Shown: positions 44,363 to 54,212, numbered from the stretch's first letter. The stretch is DNA of 64,000 bases from Cellulosilyticum sp. I15G10I2 (GCF_900095725.1 NZ_FMMP01000028.1:1-64000), one strand, 5' to 3'. The notes: generated by a model not told the origin, from the letters alone. Made by a program: numbers and translations.

Positions 44363-44845
44363 CTACTGCAAAATGAGCTCCATCGGTAAATAGACAATGC
44401 CGTTTGTTTCTTGAAGATCCCCTTCTCCTTGAACTTTAAAACCTAAACTTTTATAAACTTCTACTGAACTTGGATACGCATTAACTGTTATTTTCTTGAC
44501 TTGTCCGCTATCACTCAAAAGAATCTTATCCAGCGCCTGTGTAAATAAGAGCTTGCCTACGCCTTGCCCATGATAAGTTTTGTTTACAAAAAACAGTGCA
44601 ATATGGTCTTTATCTTTAATGGAAATAGTTCCTATAATTTTACCTTGGTATTTAGCTAGAAGTGTAAATGCCTCTCCATTCTCCTCCCTGTCTTTTAAGG
44701 ATAACGGTGCTATAAATTCTTTAAATAATGTAATACCTTCTTCTAAGAAATCTCCAGCAACAAACTCATCAAAAACCTCTAAAATCACATTGCTTAGTTC
44801 TTCAGTTTCTTCTTCTTTAAGTAGTTCAATATTTACACCTTGCAT
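44363..44845 (-). CDS. GNAT-family N-acetyltransferase
   Basis: 160 residues. The acetyl-CoA-binding motif A is GQGVGKLLF (about 100-108), preceded by VNKTYH. The length and fold fit small single-domain GNATs; substrate unknown. AGGAGG precedes the ATG. It sits between the YbaK-like and xth genes with short gaps, so a three-gene unit is likely. Confidence 0.88.
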   Translation of the reverse strand: MQGVNIELLKEEETEELSNVILEVFDEFVAGDFLEEGITLFKEFIAPLSLKDREENGEAFTLLAKYQGKIIGTISIKDKDHIALFFVNKTYHGQGVGKLLFTQALDKILLSDSGQVKKITVNAYPSSVEVYKSLGFKVQGEGDLQETNGIVYLPMELILQ

Positions 44846-44858
44846 AGCTTCTCTCCTC

Positions 44859-45326
44859 CTAAATAGTTATCTTACATACATCTATACATTTTCCCCCTGT
44901 AATATCTATAAGCTCATCTGGTGTCATTTTTACAATGGCATTAACACCTCCAGCTGCCGGATAAATAGTATCAAAATGAACAATGCTTTTATCTATATAT
45001 ATTTCTACTTCTTTTGGCAGTCCAAAAGGACATACACCACCAACAGGGTGACCTGTCTTTTCAAGCGTTTCTTCATAAGACATCATTTTAGCTTTAGTAC
45101 TAAATGTCGTTTTGAACTTTTTATTATCTATTTTAGCTATTCCTGAAGCAACAATGAGAATACTTTTGTCTTTAACATTAAAAGCTATTGATTTCGCAAT
45201 CCTTTCTTCATCAACCCCTAATGCTTTAGCTGCCAATGTAACTGTTGCACTGCTTTCTTCTAAAAAAATAATCTCCTTATTAAAATTATTTTGGTGAAAA
45301 AATTTTTTAACTTCTGCTACTCCCAC
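44859..45326 (-). CDS. YbaK/EbsC-family aminoacyl-tRNA deacylase
   Basis: 155 residues of the YbaK/ProX editing domain: VTLAAKALGVDEERIAKSIAF near the start, a conserved Lys in FNVKDK, and GHPVGGVCPFG in the centre. Such proteins hydrolyse mischarged Cys-tRNA-Pro or Ala-tRNA-Pro. The start is GTG with AGGAAT-like sequence upstream. It is first in a likely operon with a GNAT and xth. Confidence 0.88.
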   Translation of the reverse strand: MGVAEVKKFFHQNNFNKEIIFLEESSATVTLAAKALGVDEERIAKSIAFNVKDKSILIVASGIAKIDNKKFKTTFSTKAKMMSYEETLEKTGHPVGGVCPFGLPKEVEIYIDKSIVHFDTIYPAAGGVNAIVKMTPDELIDITGGKCIDVCKITI

Positions 45327-45540
45327 GTTCTCTATTCCTTTCTATATTATGCTCTTTTCATAACTATAAAATTGATCTTCTCTAAAAGTATCTGTTTCTT
45401 CTAATATAATCATCCCTTCGTCCTTTTATATCTTAACCTTACATAGGATAGAAAGTTTTTAATTTAATTATATAATAAATTCTTGTAATATACAAAACCG
45501 TTGTAGAGTTATTTTTTATTAGTGGGATGTATCATTACTT

Positions 45541-46053
45541 TTATTGGTTGGATTCGAAACTAATCTCTTTATAGCATCTCTCTTTAAACATCTTATACTG
45601 TTCAATGATCTCAGGATTATCCTCTAAAAACTTATTGAATAGGTCTAAGCTTTTTACTGTGTTAAGGCTCATATCATGTTCCATCATTTCTGTATCTTTA
45701 AGCAGCGTCTCTTCTATCCCAAGTTTTCTTAAAAACGCTTCAATAATCTCATGTCTTTTTAAAAGAAACTGACCAATCTTCTGTCCTTCATCAGTTAGTT
45801 GTATAATCGCATATTTTTGGTACTCTATAAGTCCTAAGTGCTTAAGTTTTTGAACAATTTTAGTCGTTGATGAAGGCCTTACATTTAATTTTAATGCTAA
45901 TTGATTAATACGAATATAACCCTCCTTTATACAAATACGATAAATCATTTCCAAGTAATCTTCCATACTTGAAGTTAATAACTTCTGCTCTGAATTTAAC
46001 ATTTGATAGCCTCTAACGGTATGAAATTCTTTTACTTCCTTCAAATTATTCAC
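45541..46053 (-). CDS. DtxR/MntR-type metal-dependent regulator
   Basis: Up to 170 residues. An N-terminal winged helix (MEDYLEMIYRI, RPSSTTKIVQKLKHLGLI) is followed by a metal-binding/dimerisation domain with HEIIEAFL and the ligand cluster EMMEHD, typical of MntR. No C-terminal SH3-like domain. The start is uncertain: GTG at 46053 abuts AGAGG, and a TTG at 46044 has better spacing. It is divergent from feoAB and probably senses Fe(II) or Mn(II) to repress iron uptake. Confidence 0.88.
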   Translation of the reverse strand: MNNLKEVKEFHTVRGYQMLNSEQKLLTSSMEDYLEMIYRICIKEGYIRINQLALKLNVRPSSTTKIVQKLKHLGLIEYQKYAIIQLTDEGQKIGQFLLKRHEIIEAFLRKLGIEETLLKDTEMMEHDMSLNTVKSLDLFNKFLEDNPEIIEQYKMFKERCYKEISFESNQ

Positions 46054-46197
46054 CCTCTTTTATCACCATTTTTTTGCAAAACATGCTACAAACTTAAACA
46101 TTAATGCATATAGTAATTATTAGCTTTAACAAATAAAGTTTCCTATGACTAACTTATGATGTAAAAACATAAAAAATTATAAAAAGGAGGTAATTTG

Positions 46198-46440
46198 ATG
46201 AATCCAAACTTAATCCCTCTACACGATCTTCCTATAGGCTGTAGGGCTAAAGTAAAAAAACTAACTTGCAGTGGCGTTTCTCGTAGGAGAATACTGGACC
46301 TTGGACTTATTTTTGATACAACCATAGAATCCTTAAGCAAAAGTCCTTTTGGTGATCCTATTGCTTATGCAATCAGAGGTACTGTTATTGCTCTGCGCTT
46401 AGAGGAAACATATAAAATTTTCGTTGAATCAATAGAGTGA
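46198..46440 (+). CDS. feoA: Ferrous iron transport protein A
   Basis: 80 residues, SH3-like fold with LPIGCRAKVKKL at the start and RRRILDLGL in the middle, as in FeoA. It is a small cytoplasmic helper of FeoB. The start is the ATG at 46198 with AAGGAGG seven bases upstream; a TTG one codon earlier is unlikely. feoB follows after 23 bp. Confidence 0.93.
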   Translation: MNPNLIPLHDLPIGCRAKVKKLTCSGVSRRRILDLGLIFDTTIESLSKSPFGDPIAYAIRGTVIALRLEETYKIFVESIE

Positions 46441-46463
46441 GTATAGTAAAGGAGGATTTATAA

Positions 46464-48611
46464 ATGGGGTTGACTAATCAATCTACAGGTGCTGGTGCTT
46501 TAAAAGAAATGTTTGAAGTACAAATTGAATCACCTGACGATCTTATCATTGCACTCGCTGGCAATCCAAATACTGGTAAAAGCACAGTCTTTAACAGCCT
46601 CACGGGTCTTAATCAACACACAGGAAACTGGCCTGGCAAAACTGTTGCCAATGCTCAAGGGAAATATACATATAAAGATGAAAAATATATATTAGTAGAT
46701 TTACCAGGCACCTATTCTTTACTTGCAAGTTCTGTTGAAGAACAGGTTGCAAGAGACTTTATTCTTTTTGGTAATCCTCATGCAACGGTAGTCGTTGTTG
46801 ACGCAACTTGCTTAGAAAGAAACCTAAACCTTGTGCTTCAAATACTAGAAATTACAGATAAAGTAGTTGTATGTGTTAATCTTCTGGACGAAGCCAACCG
46901 TAAAAAAATTAATATTGACCTCAAAAAGCTATCTGAACTTTTAGGAGTACCCGTAGTAGGAACTACTGCAAGAAATGGTAAGGGCCTCAATGAGCTAAAA
47001 GAATCTATCCAACAAGTCGTACGAGGGGAACTTAAAACCACCCCAATTAAAATCAAGTACGATATGCTTCTTGAAAAGGTAATCCAAGAAGTTAAACCCC
47101 ACATACACCAGCTTATAGATCATAAAATAAATAATGAATGGACTTCTCTTCGTTTGATTGACGGGGATGATATGTTATTAGAATCTATGAATAATTACCT
47201 TCATTTTGATTTAGCAGGAGATAAGCTGTTAAATCAAAAAATAGATCAAGTGCATATGTATCTTAAAGAGGAAAATACAGATATAAATGATTTGAGAGAC
47301 CATATTGTTTCCAACATTATTAAAACATCTGAAACTATTTGTGATCAGGTTGTTTTTTTTGAAGATAAAGAATATAACCAAACGGATCGTAAAATTGATA
47401 ATATTCTTACTTCCAACCTCTTTGGCATACCCATTATGATAGGACTCTTAGGCATTATTTTCTGGCTGACAATAGAAGGGGCCAACGTCCCATCAGCTCT
47501 GCTTGCCGATGGATTATTCTGGATCGAAGATCAGCTGAGTGCCCTTTTTATGTGGCTTAATACACCGGCTTGGCTACATGGTGCTCTTATACTCGGTATA
47601 TACCGAACACTTGCTTGGGTTGTGTCTGTAATGCTGCCTCCGATGGCTATTTTCTTTCCTTTATTTACTTTGCTTGAAGATCTAGGCTACTTGCCACGGG
47701 TTGCATTTAACTTAGATCACTTTTTTAAAAAAGCCTGCGCTCATGGCAAGCAAGCTCTAACCATGTGTATGGGCTTTGGCTGTAATGCTGCTGGAATTAT
47801 TTCATGCCGTATTATTGATTCTCCACGCGAAAGACTTATTGCTATTATTACGAATAATTTTGTACCATGTAATGGACGCTTTCCAACTTTAATCGCTCTC
47901 TCTACTATCTTTATCGCTGGAACTACCGGTGCTTTTAGTTCTCTAATAGCAGCCTTATCTGTATTGGGTGCCATTATATTAGGCGTAGTACTCACACTCT
48001 TTATATCTAAGCTATTATCCAAAACTATATTAAAGGGGCTGCCATCTTCATTTACTTTGGAACTACCTCCTTATAGAAAACCCCAGGTAGGAAGAATTAT
48101 TATTCACTCTATTTTTGACCGTACTTTGTTTGTACTGGGACGCGCTGCCATGGTAGCTGCCCCTGCTGGTCTTGTGATTTGGCTTATGGCTAATATTATG
48201 ATAGGTGATATAAGTATTCTGACCCATTGTGCCTTATTTTTAGATCCTTTCAGCAGGTTATTAGGTATGGATGGTTATATTATGATGGCCTTCATACTAG
48301 GCCTTCCAGCTAATGAAATCGTTATTCCTATTTTAATAATGGGTTATATGTCTAAAGGCTCTATGTTAGAACTTGGTAGCTTGGAGCAGACGAGACAATT
48401 ATTTGTTCAAAACGGTTGGAGTTCACTAACAGCCATTTGCACCATGTTGTTTGCATTAAACCACTGGCCTTGTGCTACTACACTCTGGACAATTCGCAAA
48501 GAAACGCAAAGTTTAAAATGGGCTTTAATTTCTTTTTTAGTCCCAACACTCACAGGAATAGTAATATGCTTTATTGTTGCTCAGGGTGCGATACTGCTTA
48601 ACCTAGTATAA
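46464..48611 (+). CDS. feoB: Ferrous iron transport protein B
   Basis: 715 residues. The N-terminal G domain has GNPNTGKS (about 33-40), the switch GNWPGKTV, DLPGTYSL (G3), and NLLDE (G4). A helical GDI-like spacer follows. The membrane part has about eight to ten helices with the two Gate motifs, including the Cys-containing CMGFGCNAAGI. It is the main Fe(II) importer in anaerobes. The strong RBS AAAGGAGG precedes the ATG. It is presumably repressed by the divergent DtxR/MntR-type protein when metal is sufficient. Confidence 0.97.
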   Translation: MGLTNQSTGAGALKEMFEVQIESPDDLIIALAGNPNTGKSTVFNSLTGLNQHTGNWPGKTVANAQGKYTYKDEKYILVDLPGTYSLLASSVEEQVARDFILFGNPHATVVVVDATCLERNLNLVLQILEITDKVVVCVNLLDEANRKKINIDLKKLSELLGVPVVGTTARNGKGLNELKESIQQVVRGELKTTPIKIKYDMLLEKVIQEVKPHIHQLIDHKINNEWTSLRLIDGDDMLLESMNNYLHFDLAGDKLLNQKIDQVHMYLKEENTDINDLRDHIVSNIIKTSETICDQVVFFEDKEYNQTDRKIDNILTSNLFGIPIMIGLLGIIFWLTIEGANVPSALLADGLFWIEDQLSALFMWLNTPAWLHGALILGIYRTLAWVVSVMLPPMAIFFPLFTLLEDLGYLPRVAFNLDHFFKKACAHGKQALTMCMGFGCNAAGIISCRIIDSPRERLIAIITNNFVPCNGRFPTLIALSTIFIAGTTGAFSSLIAALSVLGAIILGVVLTLFISKLLSKTILKGLPSSFTLELPPYRKPQVGRIIIHSIFDRTLFVLGRAAMVAAPAGLVIWLMANIMIGDISILTHCALFLDPFSRLLGMDGYIMMAFILGLPANEIVIPILIMGYMSKGSMLELGSLEQTRQLFVQNGWSSLTAICTMLFALNHWPCATTLWTIRKETQSLKWALISFLVPTLTGIVICFIVAQGAILLNLV

Positions 48612-48680
48612 TTATTAAGAGAAGGCTTCTTTATGCATTGATGCCTAACATCACTTTTTATTAACTTCTTTCCCCCCAGA

Positions 48681-48767
48681 TACAAGAAAGTGTGCAAAAA
48701 ATGCACACGCTTATGAAACAAGAAAGTTGGGTCCCTTGCAAGCAAGACGTACTTTCCTATCTCATAA
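48681..48767. repeat. Structured dispersed repeat, family B, copy 1
   Basis: 87 bp, 77 of them identical to 62595-62681 in the same orientation and without gaps. It contains a GTGTGC hairpin with an A-rich loop, an outer stem TTATGA...TCATAA joined to GAAAGT...ACTTTC, and a CTTGCAAGCAAG apex. It sits just before the terminator hairpin at 48766. Confidence 0.85.
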
Positions 48768-48812
48768 AGATAGTACATAAAGCTAACGCATAAAGCCTTA
48801 TGTACTATCTTT
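48766..48812. terminator. Bidirectional terminator after feoB
   Basis: A 15-bp perfect stem AAAGATAGTACATAA with its mate, 17-nt loop. It lies between the convergent feoB and beta-helix genes. Confidence 0.8.
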
Positions 48813-48821
48813 ATATATTTA

Positions 48822-50123
48822 CTATTCATAGTAATAAATATTTTGTCCTTCACATCTGCTAAAAATATTTTTTTTATTGATAATTACTTGTGACTCATAA
48901 GCACATACAATCCCCCTTTTGTATGCTTTGCAATATAAAAATTGATTATCACATAATATAAGAGGATATGCTATACGCTTAAAACTTTTAGGAATAGGTA
49001 TAAAGTCTATTTTGCTTCCAAAAAGTGTAATCATTTTATTTTCTTCTCGATATCTTTTTTTCACATCAACACCTGTTACTATATCTTCTTTTACCCATGG
49101 AATCAAATCAGCAAACCTATAGATTGCCCCACCGTTATAAGCACTGCAATCTTTAAAAGAAGTTCCTAATACTTCTAAATTACTATTTGTATAGATAGCT
49201 CCTCCACTGCTTTTTTCTGATCTGCATCCTGCGAAATAGCTTGTTTTTATACGTGCCTGGCAATCCCAAAGCGTGAGACATGATCTATTTGCAGTATTTG
49301 TAAAAGTACTGTTTTCTATAAAAAGTTCTCCATTTATATGGCACCATATACCTGTTGCATCATTGCCGTCAAAGTGACTGTTTTCAATATGTACAGTTGT
49401 ATCCATAATCACAAACATGACCCCACGCAGCTCCTTGTTGCTCTTAAAATTAGAATTTCGTATTTCCAGATAGCCCTCCTCTATTTGAATAGATGCACTT
49501 ATTTCTACTTGTGCTTCGTTAAAAATGAGTTTTGCTCCTTTTAACACCTTGATATTTCCTGATACTTTATAAGACTTTGTAATAATAAGTTCTTCACCTT
49601 TTTGGAGAATACACTCCTCCTGCAAAATACAGTTTTCATCACTGGCATAGCACTCTAAAGAATCTTCCTCTAGATCGTACTGATTGCCCTTATACTCTTT
49701 GCTAATTTCTTCTAAATAGTATTTATTCTGATAATCTAAACGCCTTCTATGGGCTTGCTTTATATAATTAAATTCTGATTGTGTTATATCTAGAAATTTT
49801 ATGGCCGGATCAATAGCAATTAAAAGTTCCTGGTCAGTTTCACTTGTTCCATCCAGCATACTATAGAGGTCCATAAGAAAACAATATTTTTTATCCTGTG
49901 TATCTAGAACACTTACTACTTTATCCTTAATTGCTTGGTATTGTCTTGCAACTTCTAGAACCTTATCTAATTCTTCATCATAAAGCTCCATATCTTTTAC
50001 AAGTTTTTTTAAATACTCTTCTTGTCTTTTTGTGGGCTCTCCCTTTTCAAATACAACCATAGCAATCCCTAAAACATAGGTATATTTTCTTTCAACTGTT
50101 TCGTATGCAAATGGATGTTTCAT
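48822..50123 (-). CDS. Right-handed beta-helix protein with helical N-terminal domain
   Basis: 433 residues. The first about 140 residues are helical with features of a TerB-like domain (EEYLKKLVKDMELYDEELDKV). A middle section leads to a parallel beta-helix (about 190-345) with repeats rich in Asn such as EIRNSNFKSN, HIENSHFDGN, FIENSTFTN and a SGGAIYTNS element typical of pectate-lyase-like proteins. The C-terminal portion is basic and contains several Cys. No signal peptide or membrane segment, so the beta-helix would be cytoplasmic. The combination is unusual and the function is unknown. AAAAAGGGG precedes the ATG. Confidence 0.78.
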   Translation of the reverse strand: MKHPFAYETVERKYTYVLGIAMVVFEKGEPTKRQEEYLKKLVKDMELYDEELDKVLEVARQYQAIKDKVVSVLDTQDKKYCFLMDLYSMLDGTSETDQELLIAIDPAIKFLDITQSEFNYIKQAHRRRLDYQNKYYLEEISKEYKGNQYDLEEDSLECYASDENCILQEECILQKGEELIITKSYKVSGNIKVLKGAKLIFNEAQVEISASIQIEEGYLEIRNSNFKSNKELRGVMFVIMDTTVHIENSHFDGNDATGIWCHINGELFIENSTFTNTANRSCLTLWDCQARIKTSYFAGCRSEKSSGGAIYTNSNLEVLGTSFKDCSAYNGGAIYRFADLIPWVKEDIVTGVDVKKRYREENKMITLFGSKIDFIPIPKSFKRIAYPLILCDNQFLYCKAYKRGIVCAYESQVIINKKNIFSRCEGQNIYYYE

Positions 50124-50301
50124 TTAAATTCCCCTTTTTTATTTCGCTATAAAGTATATCGTCATTTACTTGTATTCTATGAATATTAAGGCAATATAAA
50201 ATTAATCTATTTGACTGACTTATATTTTAATAACAAAAAGGATTAAGTTGAAATAACCAATAGACTGCCTCTATTTCATCTTACTCCTTTTTATGCTTTT
50301 A

Positions 50302-50817
50302 TTATTCAAAGTAATTTTCTATTAACTTATCTCCAATATAAAGTCCTTCTACAATACTTCTGCCATTTTTAACTTTTACAACAACTAAACCTTGTTCATT
50401 ATTTTCCCTAAATAGCTCTTCTGCTTTTTGAGCAACTGCTTCATTAATAAAATACTTTGTAAAATATGTTTGATAATACTCTTCTCCATATTTTTGTGCT
50501 ACAATATAATCCACTTCTTTAGGTTTCTCTTTATACGTGCGATCTAAATATGCGTAACCTTCATTGTCTTTTGCAATAGTAATGTAGCACCGTCCTGTAT
50601 AATCACCAAGTTGATTTGTTATCGTATCTGTATCAATTATATATGCAAGATATCTTCCTCTTAAAGGATCTATAGGATCATATCCTTCTATTTTAAATTG
50701 ATAAGTATTTCCTATAAGCGCTACAATTTCATAAGATAAGCTAATATATAAAATAATTAAGAACTGCACAAAGAAAGTAATGATTAATAATTGAAACCGC
50801 CTATTATTTTTAAACAT
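50302..50817 (-). CDS. GDYXXLXY-domain membrane-anchored protein
   Basis: 171 residues. One N-terminal membrane helix (about 8-30) is followed by an extracytoplasmic domain. The family hallmark reads DPLRGRYLAYII where most members have G-D-Y-x-x-L-x-Y; here the Asp position is Arg. The gene overlaps the DUF2157 gene by 8 bp, the usual partner. The pair is widespread and of unknown function. RBS AAGGAG. Confidence 0.82.
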   Translation of the reverse strand: MFKNNRRFQLLIITFFVQFLIILYISLSYEIVALIGNTYQFKIEGYDPIDPLRGRYLAYIIDTDTITNQLGDYTGRCYITIAKDNEGYAYLDRTYKEKPKEVDYIVAQKYGEEYYQTYFTKYFINEAVAQKAEELFRENNEQGLVVVKVKNGRSIVEGLYIGDKLIENYFE

Positions 50818-52111
50818 TTCTTAGCTCCTTTTTACGTTTTTTCATAAGATAAAAGTTAGCTAATAAAAAAACTGCCCCGCAAGTAATAAAAACAATACCT
50901 TTAACTAAAAAAGAAAATTCACTATCAAAAAACCTTGCAATTGTAATAGCTGCTAAAAGTAATAGTCCCATATTCATGCGACCTTGACTACTATAATTTA
51001 TACCCTCTTTTAAAGTAATAAACGCAAGTGTTACAAAAAATATATTTAATAAAATGGCAAGGACCGAAGATGTATGTGGATTTAATAATCCTAGCACTCT
51101 AAAAGTAATAATCATAATTACTGCTATCAAATAAATATAGATACGTTTTGTGAAATTTCTTTTTAGTTTTATAAGCCCTATCACTATTCCGATAGTTATT
51201 ACTAAAAAGAAGGCTATAATGATCATGTACTCCCCTGCTACGTTACTTGTATCTATATAGTACCAAAACTCTTTAAAGGTAAAAATAAATAACATAATAT
51301 AAAGTCCTATATTTCCTATAACAGCAAAAGGTCTCGTTCCCAATGAAACATCTTCTTCATAGAGCCCTGCATCTATACCTAGAATAAGTATAAAATAAAC
51401 GATATAAAGTTCCCGAAGCAGCACCCCATCGTGTACAAGTGAAGTGATAAATAAAAAGCCAGCTAATGCTATAAATGCACTGGACCAACTCGTTTCAATA
51501 TTTACTCTGTCTTTTTTGTACCATTTGATAACATAAGGTATGCTTGCACCTATAATGCTTATGCCTAAACCTAGTTTGATCCATAGTTCAATTAAGTCAG
51601 TCATAAACATGCATATACTGCCTAGTATTAAATATGCAGCTAATGTTAAGGTCGAGTCATATAAGTAAATAAGCGGTAGCGTCAACAGTGTTATAATAAA
51701 AAACAGCATCCACTCTTCGGCTATTATATGGTATATCTGTCCGCTCATTACTACTGCCGTTACAATTCCTATAGTTGTAAAAACAGCTATAGCTTCTTTA
51801 ATCCATCCAGAGATATGCTTTTTGAGAACAATCATTCCCATGAGGCTTCCTATTAAAAAAGGCAAAAATGAAAGTGTTACTTTTGCACCTCTGGGGAAAA
51901 GATCCCAGTTTTTAGCAAGGATAAGTATAATCCCTAGTCCTATAAGAATAAATCCTAATATACCAAGTACACCACCTAACTTATTTGATTCTTGGATAAC
52001 TCTTTCATTATAGTAGCCTTCTATTTTTGTTACTGTATCAGTATCTACAAGACCTATCTCCCGCCATGTTTTCATCTCACGAGTTAACCATCTGTCATAT
52101 TTACTTTTCAC
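50810..52111 (-). CDS. DUF2157 membrane protein
   Basis: 433 residues. A cytoplasmic N-terminal domain (about 1-40, with RWLTREMKTWREIGLVD) is followed by about 12 hydrophobic helices. Start GTG with GGAGG six bases upstream. It is coupled to the GDYXXLXY gene by overlap. In many bacteria DUF2157, DUF4401 and GDYXXLXY proteins form one set; a separate DUF4401 gene is missing here, though the second half of this protein may correspond to it. Function unknown. Confidence 0.85.
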   Translation of the reverse strand: MKSKYDRWLTREMKTWREIGLVDTDTVTKIEGYYNERVIQESNKLGGVLGILGFILIGLGIILILAKNWDLFPRGAKVTLSFLPFLIGSLMGMIVLKKHISGWIKEAIAVFTTIGIVTAVVMSGQIYHIIAEEWMLFFIITLLTLPLIYLYDSTLTLAAYLILGSICMFMTDLIELWIKLGLGISIIGASIPYVIKWYKKDRVNIETSWSSAFIALAGFLFITSLVHDGVLLRELYIVYFILILGIDAGLYEEDVSLGTRPFAVIGNIGLYIMLFIFTFKEFWYYIDTSNVAGEYMIIIAFFLVITIGIVIGLIKLKRNFTKRIYIYLIAVIMIITFRVLGLLNPHTSSVLAILLNIFFVTLAFITLKEGINYSSQGRMNMGLLLLAAITIARFFDSEFSFLVKGIVFITCGAVFLLANFYLMKKRKKELRNV

Positions 52112-52291
52112 ACGCTACCTCCACGGATACTTTTTCATTAATAGATTATCTATTGATACACTATTTGTCCTATCACTATACTTTGTTATTTTACTTTTTT
52201 TATACACCTTCCCTTTATATAATCTAATCCTAACTAAGCTTCTAAACCCAAAGAAAGTTCCTGCCTGCATTCAATTGTAAATATTTTCTTC

Positions 52292-52792
52292 CTATTCAGC
52301 TTTAGCTGCTAACTGATTTAATGCCTCCCCGCTTACGCGGTATACAGTCCATTCATCCATAGGCACGGCACCTAAGTGCTTATAAAAGTTGATTGATGGT
52401 TCATTCCAGTTTAAACACCACCATTCAAGTCTTCCACAATTTCTTTCTAGTGCCAGCTGTGCTAAGTATTGTAACATGAATTTCCCGAGTCCCTTCCCCC
52501 TCATACCCGGCTCGATGTAAAGATCCTCTAAATAGATTCCCGCTTTTCCTAAGAAAGTGGAAAAGTTATAGAAAAACAGCATGAAACCTATAGGCTTACC
52601 TTCATATTCACCTATAATAACTTCGGCAGTCTTTTGCTTAAATAACCATTCATTTAAAACCTCTTCTGTAGCTACCACTTGATCTAATAGGTTCTCATAT
52701 TTTGCAAGTTCTTTAATAAAATACATGATTAAAGAACTATCTTCCTCCCCGGCAAATCTCATCTTAAACTTATTATCTAACATATCTCTCAT
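52292..52792 (-). CDS. GNAT-family N-acetyltransferase
   Basis: 166 residues. Motif A is RGKGLGKFML (about 98-107), motif B has NFYKHLGAVPMDEW near the C terminus, and LEDLYIEPGMRGKG is typical of spermidine/diamine acetyltransferase-like GNATs. Start choice between two ATGs three codons apart is open (AAGGAGAGG upstream). Short gap from the next gene upstream on the strand; substrate unknown. Confidence 0.9.
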   Translation of the reverse strand: MRDMLDNKFKMRFAGEEDSSLIMYFIKELAKYENLLDQVVATEEVLNEWLFKQKTAEVIIGEYEGKPIGFMLFFYNFSTFLGKAGIYLEDLYIEPGMRGKGLGKFMLQYLAQLALERNCGRLEWWCLNWNEPSINFYKHLGAVPMDEWTVYRVSGEALNQLAAKAE

Positions 52793-52826
52793 TCCTCTCC
52801 TTTTAAATAATTATCGTGCCTGGCCT

Positions 52827-53282
52827 TTAGTTATTTAGCTTTGGTATTTCAATTTTATTGTGTATAAATACGTTATTTAAATGGTCAACAGAAAATAACA
52901 GTGCTTTTTTAGTAAGTGCTTCACATAAATGAGGGGGATCTGTTTTTTGAAACCCTCCTGGCCTTAAATCGGAGCATCGTATGCTCCTAAAATGTTCTTC
53001 AAAACTTTCAGCAAAATCATAGCACGTCTTTACTATTACTGACTGCTCTAGCCCTATATGTGTTCCATAAATACCTATAAACATTAAACACCCCTCAACA
53101 AGCCCACATTGCGCTCCGTATTTTCCTGCGCCATGCATTCCTTGAGCTGCGTCAATCACTTGTGAAGATAGTTGAATATTATAAATAGCACTTAATGTTT
53201 TTAGTGAGGTCGTAGCACAATTATAATCTTCCTCCCAATAAAATTTATATACTTGCTCATCTATAAAGACACTTAGATCCAT
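52827..53282 (-). CDS. C_GCAxxG_C_C-family redox protein, divergent paralogue
   Basis: 151 residues. It keeps conserved features of the family: NCA near residue 21, GAQCGLVEG (about 56-64), a Cys in the RCSDL position and HLCEALTKKA. The glycine cluster differs from the canonical GGGMGG motif of its paralogue at 58619. A helical, probably metal- or thiol-redox-active protein of unknown role. AAAGGAG precedes the ATG. It sits between aspartate racemase and a GNAT gene with short gaps; all three may be one transcript. Confidence 0.78.
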   Translation of the reverse strand: MDLSVFIDEQVYKFYWEEDYNCATTSLKTLSAIYNIQLSSQVIDAAQGMHGAGKYGAQCGLVEGCLMFIGIYGTHIGLEQSVIVKTCYDFAESFEEHFRSIRCSDLRPGGFQKTDPPHLCEALTKKALLFSVDHLNNVFIHNKIEIPKLNN

Positions 53283-53299
53283 ATTCCTTTTCTCCTTTT

Positions 53300-53989
53300 C
53301 TATCTCAGCGCATATTTCGCTGCCTCTGTTGCATGAATAAAAGCCGTATCATAAAGTGGTAGGCTACTATCTTCTTGCTTAATCAGTATCCCAATCTCCG
53401 TACATCCTAAAATTACTGCTTCAACGCCTTTCGCTTTAAGAGCATCTATTATTTTTATAAATCTTTCTTTTGAAGATGTTTTAAGTTTTCCTAAACACAA
53501 TTCGTCAAAGATCACTTTATTCACGAAGTGTCTCTCAGCCTCATTAGGTATAACTACTTCTAACCCTAAATCTTTAAGTTTACCTTTATAAAAGTGTTCT
53601 TCCATCGTGTACTTCGTACCTAGTAAACCCACCTTAGTCTTTTTATCATCTATCAGTGTTTTGGCTGTAAGATCTGCTATATGTAGAAATGGAATGCTTA
53701 TTCTGCTGCAAATCTCTTTTGTATTCTTATGCATAGTATTGGTACATAAAATAATAAAATCAGCCCCAGCCTTTTCTAATGATTTAGCAGCGCTGCTTAG
53801 TATCTCTCCAGCTTTATCCCACTCACCTTTTAACTGACATCCTTCAATCTCCTGAAAATCTACACTGTATAAAATACATTTTGCACTATGTAGTCCCCCT
53901 AAAGCCTCTTTTATATATGTATTGATAATCTTATAATAACTCATTGTTGACTCCCAACTCATTCCACCAATAAGGCCTATTGTCTTCAT
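53300..53989 (-). CDS. Aspartate/glutamate racemase family protein
   Basis: 229 residues, pseudo-symmetric two-domain cofactor-independent racemase. It starts GLIGGMSWEST and has catalytic Cys in LCTNTMHK (about 82) and LGCTEIGIL (about 192), as in YgeA-like aspartate racemases. AAAAGGAGG precedes the ATG. It is first in a group with the C_GCAxxG-like and GNAT genes. The D-amino acid produced is not determined. Confidence 0.92.
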   Translation of the reverse strand: MKTIGLIGGMSWESTMSYYKIINTYIKEALGGLHSAKCILYSVDFQEIEGCQLKGEWDKAGEILSSAAKSLEKAGADFIILCTNTMHKNTKEICSRISIPFLHIADLTAKTLIDDKKTKVGLLGTKYTMEEHFYKGKLKDLGLEVVIPNEAERHFVNKVIFDELCLGKLKTSSKERFIKIIDALKAKGVEAVILGCTEIGILIKQEDSSLPLYDTAFIHATEAAKYALR

Positions 53990-54144
53990 CTATTTTCCTC
54001 CTTTTTAATAACTGAATAACTGTGTCACCATACTATTCCATTAATTTTCTACATTATAGCATATGTCCTATAATATTTCTCAATATTCACTTAATATTCT
54101 ACCTCGATAGCTTTTTTGTCACTTAATAAAATTATATAATATAG

Positions 54145-54180
54145 AAAAAACACTTAGAAAAATAATTCCAAGTGTTTTTT
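54145..54180 (-). terminator. Terminator of the amino-acid ABC transporter operon
   Basis: An 11-bp perfect stem AAAAAACACTT with its mate, T-rich on the minus-strand side. It lies about 30 bp past the ATPase stop. Confidence 0.8.
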
Positions 54181-54212
54181 CTGTGTTATATAGGACATAT
54201 TTTCTAAAACCA

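Noticed and set aside
46081-46197. Metal-regulator box between the DtxR/MntR-type gene and feoAB
   Set aside because: Only a weak palindrome CTTTA-acaaa-TAAAG was found at 46124-46138; not distinct enough from AT-rich background to list.
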